This document shows positions 8,687 through 17,170 of a stretch of DNA of 40,717 nt, in pieces. The translations under genes were made by a program, and so were the position numbers. This DNA is from CAYHCE01 sp964355015 (lineage in GTDB: Bacteria > Cyanobacteriota > Cyanobacteriia > PCC-6307 > Cyanobiaceae): assembly GCA_964355015.1 (NCBI GenBank), contig CAYHCE010000026.1, positions 1 to 40,717 of the forward strand. Reading direction: 5' to 3'. The notes under the pieces are model-generated. The model was not told the DNA's origin. It saw only the letters and a program-made list of their open reading frames with translations, and did not search any database. Each line of letters starts with the position of its first letter. The first letter of the stretch is position 1.

Positions 8687-10782
8687 CAGCGCCGGCGGCC
8701 TACCGGCCGGAGATCGACGGGCTGCGGGCCCTGGCCGTGCTGGCGGTGCTCGTCAACCACATCGACAAGCACTGGCTGCCGAGCGGCTACCTGGGCGTCG
8801 ACATCTTCTTCGTGATCTCGGGCTACGTGATCACCTGCTCCCTCGCCCATCACCGGGCCGCGGATCTGGGGGATTTGCTGGCCGGGTTCTACGCCCGCAG
8901 GCTCAAGCGTCTGCTGCCGGCCCTGCTGGTCTGCGTGCTGCTCACCGGTGTGGCGGTGATGCTGGTGATCCCCGGCGGCAGCGACGACAGCGATCGTTAC
9001 TGGCGCACGGCGCTGGGCAGCATGCTGGGCGTCTCCAATCTCTACCTCTACCGCCAGAGCACCGACTACTTCGCCAGCGCGACCAACTACAACCCCTTCC
9101 TGCACACCTGGTCGCTGGGGGTGGAGACACAGTTCTACCTGCTCTTTCCCCTGCTGGTCTGGTTCTGCGGCTTCGGCCGCCAGCCCCAGAACCAGCCCCG
9201 GCAGGGCGTGCGGCGACTGACCCGGCTGCTGATCGCCCTGGCGGTGCCTTCGCTGGTCGCCTTCGTGCTCTGGAACCGCAGCGATCCCGCCGCGGCCTAT
9301 TTTCTGCTGCCCGCCCGGCTCTGGGAACTGGCGGCCGGTGCCCTGCTCTGGTGCGGAAGCCACGCCCTGCGCCGGAGAGAGACGGAGCCCGGCGCCAGGG
9401 CCCTGGCGGCCCCCGGCGCCCTGCTGGCCACCCTGGGGCTGCTGGGCAGCCTGGCGCTGCCGGAGGCCTGGCGGGTCGCCGCCACCCTCCTGGCGGTGGC
9501 CAGCACGGTGGCCTGGATCGGGCTGGTCCGGCCGGGGCAGGGGCTGCAGCGCGGTTTCGCGCACCCCTGGGCGGTGGGGCTGGGCGTTCTCTCCTATTCC
9601 CTCTTCCTCTGGCACTGGAGCGTGCTGTCGATCGCCCGCTGGAGCGTGGGCCTGTCGCTGCACACCCTGCCCTGGCTGCTGGCCCTGATCTTCGCCCTGG
9701 CGCTGCTTTCGTACCACGCCATCGAGCAGCCCTTCCGGCGGGCGCGCTGGGGCGCCAGCCGGCGGGGAACGATCGGCTGGGGAGTGGGGGCGATGCTGGC
9801 TGGAGGGGCGCTGCTGCTGGGGGTGCTCCGGCCCCTGGGGGCCTGGGCCTACCTCGGCCCCACCGCAAGCCGCGCCGCCGGGTTCGACTACCGCACCTGC
9901 CACTTCGACGGCAGCGAGGGGCCCGCTGCCGGCCGCTCCCTGGCTGCAGGCGCCTGCGCGCTGGAGGCGAGCGGACCGGGGCGACCCACCTGGTTCTTCC
10001 TGGGCGACAGCCACAGCAGCCATCTGGCCGGCCTGGCGGTGGAGCTGCATCGCCGCTTCGGGGTGGCGGTGCAGAAGGTGGGGCTGGCCTGGATGCCCAC
10101 GCCACCGCTGAGTTTCCTGCGGGAGGCGCCGCAGGCGCAGGGCCGCCGGGAGGCCGGAGAGAACCAGGGCCTGCTGCGGCTGCAGGAGACCCTGGCTCAG
10201 ACGATGCTGAACCGGGTCCGGCCGGGGGATGTGCTGGTGCTCTCCAACCGGCTGGCCTACTACTTCGGCGAGGCCCCGGTCCGCCAGGGTGAGCAAGGCC
10301 ATCGCCTCACCCTGCTCGACCCGGCGGGCGGGAGCCTGACGCTGGCTCAGGCGCGGGCGGCCTGGATGGACGAACTGGCGGACCTGGTGGCGGCCATGGA
10401 CCGGAAGGGGGCCACGGTGGTGGTGCTGCTGCCGACGCCGGAGTTCGATCTCGACGTTCCCGTGCCGCTGGCGGCCTGCAGCCGGGAATGGTTCCGGCCC
10501 CAGCCCTCGCCTGCCTGCCGGGGAACGGTGGAGCGCAGCCGCGTGATCGCCGCCAGCCGCGCCATCCGCAGCGATCTGAGCCGCCTGGCCCGCCGCCGGC
10601 CGAATCTGGTGCTGCTCGACCCCCTGACGGTGCTCTGCCCCCCCGGCCAGCCCCGCTGCAGCACCGTGGTCGATGGACGTCAGCTCTACCGCGATGGGGA
10701 TCACCTCAGCCGGGAGGGCGCGGCCCTGCTGATCGACGCCCTGCCACCACCCCTGCAAGCCGCGCTGATGCCCAGACCATGA
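8683..10782 (+). CDS. OafA/YrhL-type acyltransferase with C-terminal SGNH domain
   Basis: Two-domain O-acyltransferase of 699 residues. The N-terminal acyltransferase-3 domain starts with YRPEIDGLRALAVLAVLVNH (about 7-26) and GYLGVDIFFVISGYVIT, and has about ten helices up to residue 390. The periplasmic SGNH domain follows: FFLGDSHSSHLAGL near 438-451 supplies the nucleophile Ser, and DGDHLSREGAALL near 670-682 supplies the Asp-x-His end block. In OafA-like proteins the membrane part brings the acyl group across and the SGNH part places it on the glycan. The ATG overlaps the preceding stop. Confidence 0.93.
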   Translation: MTAPAAYRPEIDGLRALAVLAVLVNHIDKHWLPSGYLGVDIFFVISGYVITCSLAHHRAADLGDLLAGFYARRLKRLLPALLVCVLLTGVAVMLVIPGGSDDSDRYWRTALGSMLGVSNLYLYRQSTDYFASATNYNPFLHTWSLGVETQFYLLFPLLVWFCGFGRQPQNQPRQGVRRLTRLLIALAVPSLVAFVLWNRSDPAAAYFLLPARLWELAAGALLWCGSHALRRRETEPGARALAAPGALLATLGLLGSLALPEAWRVAATLLAVASTVAWIGLVRPGQGLQRGFAHPWAVGLGVLSYSLFLWHWSVLSIARWSVGLSLHTLPWLLALIFALALLSYHAIEQPFRRARWGASRRGTIGWGVGAMLAGGALLLGVLRPLGAWAYLGPTASRAAGFDYRTCHFDGSEGPAAGRSLAAGACALEASGPGRPTWFFLGDSHSSHLAGLAVELHRRFGVAVQKVGLAWMPTPPLSFLREAPQAQGRREAGENQGLLRLQETLAQTMLNRVRPGDVLVLSNRLAYYFGEAPVRQGEQGHRLTLLDPAGGSLTLAQARAAWMDELADLVAAMDRKGATVVVLLPTPEFDLDVPVPLAACSREWFRPQPSPACRGTVERSRVIAASRAIRSDLSRLARRRPNLVLLDPLTVLCPPGQPRCSTVVDGRQLYRDGDHLSREGAALLIDALPPPLQAALMPRP

Positions 10783-11996
10783 GCTCCCTGCTGCGGCGCT
10801 GGCTGCCGGACTCCCTGCCCGGCTGGCAGATCGATCTGAGGATCGGCCTGGTCTGCATTCTGGTGTCGCTGGCCCTGGCGGCACCGCCGCTGTGGCTCTA
10901 CCGGGACCCCCAGCTCAGCGGCCGCCTGGTCGACGTGATGGCCCAGGCCGTCGATCCGCTCCGCCGCGATCTGCAGGAACCGATCCTGTACCACCGCATC
11001 GTCGTGCCCGCCTTCAACCACCTGGTGGGCCTGCGCGGCCTGGCCGTGGCGGTTCCGGGCCTCGCCGCCTCGGCCCTCTGCCTCGTGCTCACCGCCCGGA
11101 TCCTCCGCACCGCGGTCGGCTCGGCGCTTTATGCCTTCCAGTGCTGCCTGGCGCTGGCCATGACCCTGTTCATCGTGGAGGGCACTTCCTTCTGGATGGC
11201 GCCCGACAGCGTCTCCCATCTGTTCGTGCTGCTGGCGGCGCTGCCGGGAGCGACCGGCGCCTTCCTGGCACTGGCGGCGCCGATCGCCCTGCTCAACGAC
11301 GAACGGGCCCTGCTCTCCCTGGCCTACCTGCCCCTGCTGGCTGCCCTGCCCGCCGCCGTGAGCCCGAAGCCCGCTGGCGCCACACCCTGGCGCCGGGCCA
11401 GCGTCACGGCCATGGGGCTGGGGATCGGGATCGGGCTCTGGCTGCTCGGCCGATTCGCGCTGCAAACCGGCTGGATCGGAGCCGGGTTCAGCCGTCCGGA
11501 GCACTACAGGGCCGTTGGGATCGCCCTGGGGGCCATTCGGCCCCTCGATGGCTGGTGGGTGTGGCTGGCCAACGTCTGGGCCAGCTTCAAGTGGGTCTGG
11601 ATCGCGCCGCTGCTGGCGGCGGGGCTGGCGGCCTCAGCCGCGGCCAGGCCAGGCCGGGCGGTCCTGCCGCTGCCGCCTGGAACCGCTGTGGTGCTCCTGG
11701 CGACGGGGCTGACCGGCGCCATCCTGGTGTTGTCGCTTTTCAACGGCGATGTCTGGAGATCGGTGTCCTTTGCCTTTCCGGCGATGATCCTGGCCCAGAT
11801 TCATCTGCACCGGCACTCGCCTGAGCGGGCTTCCCGGCTGGCCAGCGGGATTGCCCTGGCGATGCTGGTCACACCGGTGCTGTATTTCGGATCGAACCTG
11901 GTGCTGCAGGTGTTTCCACCGTTGCCGCTGGTGCTGGTGCGCACCTTCCTGCCGCTTCAGCATCCTCTCAATGCGCTGATTCGTGCCTTGATCTGA
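10779..11996 (+). CDS. Polytopic membrane protein of unknown function
   Basis: Membrane protein of 405 residues with about nine to eleven hydrophobic segments starting near residue 24. I recognise no enzymatic motif. The loop after the first helix (LYRDPQLSG to LYHRIVVPAFNHLVGL, about 46-85) is polar and charged. A short NDERALLSLAYLPLLAALP segment (about 170-188) has a cytoplasmic-loop look. It closes the coupled gene run (ATGA overlap at its start) and has a 65-bp gap after it. Candidates are a polymer-export helper, a GT-C-like membrane transferase or a divergent polymerase; none can be supported directly. Confidence 0.75.
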   Translation: MSSLLRRWLPDSLPGWQIDLRIGLVCILVSLALAAPPLWLYRDPQLSGRLVDVMAQAVDPLRRDLQEPILYHRIVVPAFNHLVGLRGLAVAVPGLAASALCLVLTARILRTAVGSALYAFQCCLALAMTLFIVEGTSFWMAPDSVSHLFVLLAALPGATGAFLALAAPIALLNDERALLSLAYLPLLAALPAAVSPKPAGATPWRRASVTAMGLGIGIGLWLLGRFALQTGWIGAGFSRPEHYRAVGIALGAIRPLDGWWVWLANVWASFKWVWIAPLLAAGLAASAAARPGRAVLPLPPGTAVVLLATGLTGAILVLSLFNGDVWRSVSFAFPAMILAQIHLHRHSPERASRLASGIALAMLVTPVLYFGSNLVLQVFPPLPLVLVRTFLPLQHPLNALIRALI

Positions 11997-12061
11997 ATCC
12001 GGCAGCCTCCCTATTCCGGGAACCTTATTCTGTTAATCTCGCCTTCACGCCTGCCCAGACG
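11997..12061 (+). promoter_or_regulatory. Short AT-richer gap, possible promoter for the downstream gene block
   Basis: This is the only real gap between + strand genes in the first 16 kb. It is visibly AT-richer than its surroundings around 12020-12040. TATTCT (12026-12031) and TTAATC (12033-12038) could serve as -10 elements, but I see no convincing -35. A promoter here would split the polysaccharide locus into two transcripts. The evidence is weak. Confidence 0.22.
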
Positions 12062-12991
12062 ATGTTAGCCGCCTTCACGCGCAATCATCTTCCCGTCAAC
12101 GTACCGGAAACGCCCGAAGAAGATCCATCCAGCCGTTTCAGCGGCATGGACCAGGCAGCTCTGGAGTACTACCGTGAGCAGGGCTATGTGATCTTCAGCG
12201 GCATTCTGAACCAGGCCACCTGTGCCCGGCTGCGATCGGATTGGGAGCGGGAAGTGAAACCTTTCGGCGGCAAGATCTACCGGCAGACCACCGCCCGGCT
12301 GGAGGTCAACGCCTTCACCCCGGAAGGCTGGGTGCTCAATCCGGTGCTGAACCTGCAGAGCCTCGATCCGAGCTGCTTTCCGCAGCTGCGGGCCAACGCC
12401 GAGCAGCTGATCTTCAACAACAGCGCCATCATGAAGGGTGTGGCCACGATCCTGGGCGACAAACCGAAGATCGTGCAATCGATGTATTTCGAGGGGAACT
12501 CCGCCACCTGGGAACACCAGGACACCTACTACCTCGATTCCGAGCATGTCGGCGGCATGTGGGCCGGCTGGATCGCCCTGGAAGACATTCAGGCCGGCGC
12601 CGGTCGGTTCTTCATCTGCCCAGGCTCCCATCGGATCCCGATCGCCCAGCAGGATTCCGCCATCAACGTGGTCGACCACAATCAGGACTACATCGATCTG
12701 GTGGTGCAGGCGATCCGGACCCATCAGATCGCCGTGTCGGCCCCCTGCCTGCGGACCGGAGACCTGCTGATCTGGAACTCCCGCACCATCCACGGCTCGC
12801 TGCAGAGCTCATCAGGCAACAGCAGCCGCCGCTCCTCGATCACCTTTCACGCCATCCCCGCCCGGCACGACTTCCTGGTGCTGCAGTTCCAGAAACGGCA
12901 GCTGCGCCTGGCCGAGGCCCGGGCCCCCCGGCTCTTCCACGCCGCCAAGGGCACGGTGCTCAAAACCCTGCTGAAGCTCCCGAATGGGTAG
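12062..12991 (+). CDS. Phytanoyl-CoA dioxygenase (PhyH) family protein
   Basis: Fe(II)/2-oxoglutarate-dependent oxygenase of the PhyH superfamily, 309 residues. The metal facial triad is readable: H152 and D154 in EHQDTYYLD, and H244 in RTIHGSLQ. An Arg in SSRRSSITFH (about 253-262) is suited to bind 2-oxoglutarate. GGMWAGWIALEDIQAGAGRFFICPGSH, written here only as a positional guide (about 163-190), is the usual PhyH core. Members hydroxylate lipids, small metabolites or sugars. Its place before a WcaF-like acetyltransferase suggests glycan or lipid-carrier tailoring, which is inference. It starts after a gap, unlike the overlapping genes upstream, and overlaps the next gene by eight bases. 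Confidence 0.87.
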   Translation: MLAAFTRNHLPVNVPETPEEDPSSRFSGMDQAALEYYREQGYVIFSGILNQATCARLRSDWEREVKPFGGKIYRQTTARLEVNAFTPEGWVLNPVLNLQSLDPSCFPQLRANAEQLIFNNSAIMKGVATILGDKPKIVQSMYFEGNSATWEHQDTYYLDSEHVGGMWAGWIALEDIQAGAGRFFICPGSHRIPIAQQDSAINVVDHNQDYIDLVVQAIRTHQIAVSAPCLRTGDLLIWNSRTIHGSLQSSSGNSSRRSSITFHAIPARHDFLVLQFQKRQLRLAEARAPRLFHAAKGTVLKTLLKLPNG

Positions 12992-13538
12992 GGCCCGCCC
13001 CCGGCAGGATCTGGCCGCCTACCGCCTGCCGGCGGGGTGGAGTCCGGGGGTTCCGCTGCCGATCCAGGCCCTCTGGGCCTGCCTGGCCCAGCCCCTGGTG
13101 GCCAGCGCCCTGCCCGGCGATCGCTGGCGCCGCGAGCTGCTGCGCCTGTTCGGAGCGCGGCTGGGCGCCGGGGGTACCTTCAAACCCCGCTTCCGGGTGA
13201 AATATCCCTGGCGGCTCGTGGTGGGCGACCACTGCTGGCTGGGGGAGGCCGCCTGGATCGACAACCCGGCCCCGGTGGTGCTCGGCGATCGGGTCTGCCT
13301 CTCCCAGGGGGCCTATCTCTGCAGCGGCAACCACGATTACCGCTCCGTTGGCTTCGATCTGCGGCTGGGGCCGATCCGGGTCGGCTCCGACGCCTGGATC
13401 TGCGCCTACGCCGTGCTGGCCCCCGGCACCCGGGTGGGGGCCTCAGCAGTGGTGTCGATCGGCGCGGTGGCCTCCGGGTCGATCGCGCCGGGCGCGATCG
13501 TGGCCGGCAATCCGGCGCTGGTGGTGGGATGGCGCTGA
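12984..13538 (+). CDS. WcaF-like putative colanic-acid-type acetyltransferase
   Basis: Left-handed beta-helix acetyltransferase of 184 residues, similar to WcaF enzymes that O-acetylate exopolysaccharide sugars with acetyl-CoA. The N-terminal part (about 1-65) is the WcaF-specific leader with FKPRFRVKYPWRLVVGD. The hexapeptide region then runs from about 70 to 180 with DNPAPVVLGD, the catalytic-type His in CSGNHDYRS (near 112-120), and GSDAWICAYAVLAPG. The ending GAIVAGNPALVVGWR is typical. It overlaps the previous gene by eight bases and the next by ten, so co-translation is likely. Confidence 0.9.
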   Translation: MGRARPRQDLAAYRLPAGWSPGVPLPIQALWACLAQPLVASALPGDRWRRELLRLFGARLGAGGTFKPRFRVKYPWRLVVGDHCWLGEAAWIDNPAPVVLGDRVCLSQGAYLCSGNHDYRSVGFDLRLGPIRVGSDAWICAYAVLAPGTRVGASAVVSIGAVASGSIAPGAIVAGNPALVVGWR

Positions 13539-14347
13539 GCGGCCCGCCCGGCACCGCCCCGCTCGGCTCGGCCCCGGCGATCCTGCTGATCGTTCCCACC
13601 CTCGATTCGCATCCGCTGCTGCCCCGGCTGGTGAGCTCGCTGCGGCAGCAAAGCTGGCCCCACTGGCGGGTGCTGTTCATCGATGGGCATAGCGGACCTC
13701 AGCACCGCGCCTGGCTGGAGGCCCTCTGCGCCGGCGACGGGCGCTTCCGCTGGCTGCCGCAGGATCAAACTGGCGACGGCATCTTCGGGGCGATGAACCA
13801 GGGCTTCGCCGCCGCCGCTCCCGCCGACTGGCTGCTGTTCTGGGGCAGCGACGACTGGGCCGCCGCCCCAGAGGCGCTCGAGCGGGCGGCCGCCGCCCTC
13901 AGCGACGACACCGGCTGCGATCTGCTGGTCTGCCGCGGCCGCTACCTGCGCCTGGCACCGGACGGCCGGGGTGAGCCCAGGCCCGGCCGCCCCACCGCCT
14001 TCCGCTGCCTGGGGACCTATCGGCGATCGCTGCTGCTGGGCTCCACCCCGCCCCACCAGGCGAGCCTGATCGGCCCCGGCGCCCGGGCGGTGCTGGCCCG
14101 CTTCGACCCGGATTTCCGGCTCGCCGCCGACCTCGACTACTTCCTGCAGCTCTCCCGGGCGCCGCGGCTGCGGCTGCGGCGCCTCCCCCTGGAGCTGGTG
14201 CACATGGGGGAGGGGGGGATCAGCGGGCTGCAGCACCGCCGCCGGCTCCGGGAGGTGCGGCAGGCCTACCGCCGGGCCTTCGGCGGGGTGTGGTGGTTAC
14301 CGTTCCTGCTGCGCTATCTCCAGCGGGGACTGAGTCTGCTGGGCTGA
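13529..14347 (+). CDS. GT2 (GT-A fold) glycosyltransferase
   Basis: Inverting glycosyltransferase of family 2, 272 residues. The nucleotide-binding strand is LLIVPTLDSHPLLPRLVSSL near 18-37, followed by WRVLFIDGHS. The region DGIFGAMNQGFAAA (near 85-98) is typical of WcaA/WcaE-like GT2 enzymes. The metal-binding DxD equivalent is GSDDW near 107-111. The acceptor region carries DPDFRLAADLDYFLQLS near 192-208. The start ATG lies inside the end of the WcaF-like gene. A GT2 next to WcaF-like acetyltransferases is common in colanic-acid-type loci, which supports a shared repeat unit. Confidence 0.9.
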   Translation: MALSGPPGTAPLGSAPAILLIVPTLDSHPLLPRLVSSLRQQSWPHWRVLFIDGHSGPQHRAWLEALCAGDGRFRWLPQDQTGDGIFGAMNQGFAAAAPADWLLFWGSDDWAAAPEALERAAAALSDDTGCDLLVCRGRYLRLAPDGRGEPRPGRPTAFRCLGTYRRSLLLGSTPPHQASLIGPGARAVLARFDPDFRLAADLDYFLQLSRAPRLRLRRLPLELVHMGEGGISGLQHRRRLREVRQAYRRAFGGVWWLPFLLRYLQRGLSLLG

Positions 14348-14354
14348 TCCGGCG

Positions 14355-15362
14355 ATGGCCCCATCCCCCGATGCCCTTTCGGTGAGCACCGCCAGCCCGT
14401 CCGTCCCCCCAGCCGAGCTTCCGCCCGCTCCTGCCCTGGTGCTCTTCGGCGGCTCCAGCCTCTGTGGCCAGGCCCTGATCGGGCAGCGGCCCGAGGGGAT
14501 GGCCCTGCGGCTGCTCTCGCGCCAGCCGGTCGCGGCGCCGCCCGGCGCCAGCTGGCGCCGCTGCGATCTCACCGACCTGGGCGCGGCGGCCCTGGAGCAG
14601 GTGGCCGCCGCCCTGCCGCCGGGTCCCCAGGTCTGGATCGGCTTCGCCCACCTCTGGCAGCTGGCGCCCTTCCTCGACGCCCTCGCCCTCCAGCAGCCGC
14701 AGGCGCTCGCCCGCCTGCGCGCCGTGGTGGCCTGCTCCTCCTCGAGCGTGATCACCAAGCGCTTCGCCGCCAATCGCTTCGATCGGGAGCTGGTGGCGCG
14801 GCTGGGGGCGGCCCAGGATCTGTTGCTGGAGCGCTGCAGCCGCCTGGCGGTGCCCTGCCGGATCCTGGCGCCCACCCTGATCCATGGCCGCCTGGGCGAG
14901 GCGAGCGACCGCAACCTCGAGCGCCTGCGTACCCTGCTGCGCCGGCTGCCGCTGCTGCCCCTGCCCGATCCCACCGGCCTGCGTCAGCCGATCGCGGCCA
15001 CCGAGCTGGCCGCGGTGGCGCTCGATCAGGCCCGCCGCCTGCTGGCCGGCGAAGACCTGTCGGGGCTGCTGCCCCTTGGGGGCGATGAGACGCTCAGCTA
15101 CCTGGAGATGCTGCGCCGGCTGCAGGCCGGCGACCCGGCCGCCCGCCGCTGCCGGCTGCTGCCCGTCCCCACCCGCCTGTTCCAGGCCCTGGCGGCGCCC
15201 CTGCTGCTGCTCTCCCCGAAGCACTTCGAGGCGGTGCTGCGGATCAGCGCCGATCTGGCCGGTTTCAGCCCGGCCGGAGAGCTGCTGCAGCGGCCGCCGC
15301 GCCCGTTCCGGCCCTGCCCGGCCTGCCCGGCCCCAGGAGGCAGCCCGGAGGCTGAGCCTTGA
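14355..15362 (+). CDS. NAD-dependent epimerase/dehydratase-like protein (degenerate SDR)
   Basis: Protein of 335 residues with an extended-SDR outline. The Rossmann strand and dinucleotide loop read ALVLFGGSSLCGQAL (about 27-41), a departure from the canonical GATGFIG. ACSSSSVITKRF (about 130-141) is where the catalytic Ser/Thr normally sits. I see no YxxxK after it, since the segment continues NRFDRELVARLG. The pattern RILAPTLIHGRLGEASDRNLERL (positions about 171-193) is the substrate-loop region seen in SDRs placed beside WecA-like transferases. The next gene is exactly such a transferase. The enzyme could be a sugar 4-reductase with altered chemistry or a non-catalytic partner. The Pro/Ser-rich start (about 1-25) may be over-called. 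Confidence 0.72.
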   Translation: MAPSPDALSVSTASPSVPPAELPPAPALVLFGGSSLCGQALIGQRPEGMALRLLSRQPVAAPPGASWRRCDLTDLGAAALEQVAAALPPGPQVWIGFAHLWQLAPFLDALALQQPQALARLRAVVACSSSSVITKRFAANRFDRELVARLGAAQDLLLERCSRLAVPCRILAPTLIHGRLGEASDRNLERLRTLLRRLPLLPLPDPTGLRQPIAATELAAVALDQARRLLAGEDLSGLLPLGGDETLSYLEMLRRLQAGDPAARRCRLLPVPTRLFQALAAPLLLLSPKHFEAVLRISADLAGFSPAGELLQRPPRPFRPCPACPAPGGSPEAEP

Positions 15363-16384
15363 TCGGACCCCTGCCTCTCACCCTGTCCCTGGTCGCCGCC
15401 ACGCTGCTCTCCTGCTGGCTGAGCGGCAGGCTGCGCCGCTATGCCCTGAGCCGGGAGCTGCTGGACCGGCCCAATGCCCGCAGCTCCCACGCCAGCCCCA
15501 CTCCCCGGGGAGGGGGGCTGGCATTCGTGATCGTGGTGCTGGCGGCGCTGCCGCCGCTGCTGCTCACGGGAGTGGTGGAGCCCCGGCTGGGCTGGGGCCT
15601 GCTGGGGGGCGGAGCGCTGGTGGCGCTGGTCGGCTGGCTCGACGACCACGGCCATCTCGCCGCCCGCTGGCGCTTGCTGGCCCATCTGGGAGCGGCGCTG
15701 TGGGGGCTGAGCTGGATCGGCGGGGTGGCGCCGGGGCTGCCGGGGCTGGTGCCGCCGGCGCTGATTCAGCTGCTGGCGCTGGGCTATCTGGCCTGGATGG
15801 TGAACCTGTTCAACTTCATGGACGGGATCGATGCGATCGCCAGCCTGGAGGCGATCAGCGTGGCGGCGGTGGGGGCGGCGCTGCTGATCGCCACTGGCGG
15901 GGCGGGGATGCTGCCCGCCGTGTTGCCGCTGCTGCTGGCGGCGGCGGTGGCGGGGTTCCTGATCTGGAACTGGCCACCGGCCCGGCTGTTCATGGGGGAT
16001 GCGGGCAGCGGCTTCATGGGGTTCACGCTGGGGCTGCTGACGCTGCAGGCCAGCCAGTTGTCGCCGCGGCTGGGCTGGAGCTGGCTGATCCTGGCGGGGG
16101 TGTTCCTGGTGGATGCCACCTGGACGTTGCTGCGGCGCCTCGGCCGCCGGCAGCGGGTCTGGCAGGCGCACCGCAGCCATGCCTACCAGCGGGCAGCCCG
16201 CCGCTGGGGAGGCCACCGGCCCGTGAGCCTGGCGGTGCTGGCGATCAACCTGCTCTGGCTCACGCCGCTGGCGGCGCTGGTGGCCGCCGGGCGGCTCGCG
16301 ACCTGGCCGGGCCTGGCCCTCGCGGTGCTGCCGCTCTGGGGGCTGGCGCTCGCCCTGGGGGCCGGCGCCGCCGAGGATGGCTGA
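15359..16384 (+). CDS. MraY/WecA-like undecaprenyl-phosphate glycosyl-1-phosphate transferase
   Basis: Polytopic membrane transferase of 341 residues that should start each repeat unit by moving a HexNAc-1-phosphate from a UDP-sugar onto undecaprenyl phosphate. Family signatures are LLDRPNARSSHASPTPRGGG (about 36-55), GWLDDHGHLAARWR (about 94-107), NFMDGIDAIASLEA (about 154-167), FMGDAGSGFMGF (about 212-223) and the cytoplasmic His motif HRSHAYQRA (about 271-279). It is closest to WbpL/WecA-type members by these motifs. Translation appears to start at TTG 15359, overlapping the upstream TGA. It ends a few bases from a converging gene. Confidence 0.92.
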   Translation: MIGPLPLTLSLVAATLLSCWLSGRLRRYALSRELLDRPNARSSHASPTPRGGGLAFVIVVLAALPPLLLTGVVEPRLGWGLLGGGALVALVGWLDDHGHLAARWRLLAHLGAALWGLSWIGGVAPGLPGLVPPALIQLLALGYLAWMVNLFNFMDGIDAIASLEAISVAAVGAALLIATGGAGMLPAVLPLLLAAAVAGFLIWNWPPARLFMGDAGSGFMGFTLGLLTLQASQLSPRLGWSWLILAGVFLVDATWTLLRRLGRRQRVWQAHRSHAYQRAARRWGGHRPVSLAVLAINLLWLTPLAALVAAGRLATWPGLALAVLPLWGLALALGAGAAEDG

Positions 16385-16389
16385 GCGCC

Positions 16390-17010
16390 TTAACTCAGCT
16401 TGATCAGGCCCTTGTATCGCCGCCGGTAGGCGGCCATGCCGGCCAGGGGAAGCACCGCCAGGGCGGAGATGGGGCCAGGCACGGGCGCCCTGAAGTTTCG
16501 GATCGTGGTGGTGGCCGATCCAAAGATGCTGTCGGTGGAGCGCTGCCGGAAGCCGAACACATCGCCGGCATTGACGGTTACGGTGACTGAGCCCGACTGG
16601 GTGTTGGGGCCCGAATCATTGGTCAGCTGCGTGAAGTTTCCATTGATCGTGTAACCAAAGGGATCGTAGAGAGGGCCGTCCCGATCGCTGGTGGTGTACG
16701 TCCAGTCGAACGAGAAGGTTCCCGTGGCGCTGGACCTGATGAAGAAATTGGTGTTGTCAGGACCAGCTCCGTCATTGGAGCTGGTCAGGGAGATCGAGGT
16801 GGGCGCCCCACTGGTGTTGATCGAGCCCCCATTGGGCTGAGCCGTCCAGTTGGCCGGAGCGAACGGCCCCTGGAAGCCGTTGACGTAGGTGACCGCCCGG
16901 ACCGGATCCGGCAGGGCCAGGGAGGCCGCCACCGCCACAGCCCCACCGACAGCAAGGCCCAGCAGCGTGTTCCGGCGCCGGGAGGCGGGTGGAGTGGCGG
17001 TGGCGGGCAC
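16390..17010 (-). CDS. Secreted protein with PEP-CTERM-like sorting signal
   Basis: Predicted exported protein of about 206 residues. After an Arg-rich start (RRRNTLLG) a hydrophobic signal segment runs to PDPVRA, giving a cleavage near residue 38. The mature part is rich in Gly, Ser, Thr and Asn (NGFQGPFAPANW, SGSVTVTVNAGDVFGFRQRS) and looks like a beta-sandwich surface protein. The C-terminus VPGPISALAVLPLAGMAAYRRRYK (guide: about 176-199) has the three-part layout of a PEP-CTERM tag: a VPGP motif, a hydrophobic stretch and a basic tail. VPGP in place of VPEP is common in cyanobacterial forms. The start is a GTG; initiation further in is possible. It is a likely substrate of the exosortase at 20498. 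Confidence 0.78.
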   Translation of the reverse strand: MPATATPPASRRRNTLLGLAVGGAVAVAASLALPDPVRAVTYVNGFQGPFAPANWTAQPNGGSINTSGAPTSISLTSSNDGAGPDNTNFFIRSSATGTFSFDWTYTTSDRDGPLYDPFGYTINGNFTQLTNDSGPNTQSGSVTVTVNAGDVFGFRQRSTDSIFGSATTTIRNFRAPVPGPISALAVLPLAGMAAYRRRYKGLIKLS

Positions 17011-17170
17011 GGCTCAGGAGCTTCGTGAACGGGAGATCAAGAAGCCGGAAAACGCTTCACACCAGTCAACCGTAGCAAGCCCATCAGCTGATTCACACCC
17101 CCCCCAGAGCGGCTGTCCAGCCTGATCGAGTTCAGGGCAGCATGACGCTCCAGTCAACGACGCGTCTCGC

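Noticed and set aside
8626..10884. Very long open frame (752 codons) on the - strand
   Set aside because: It lies antisense to the OafA-like gene. Its translation is Gln/Gly/Ala/His/Arg-rich with no domain, a usual effect of high GC3 on the opposite strand.
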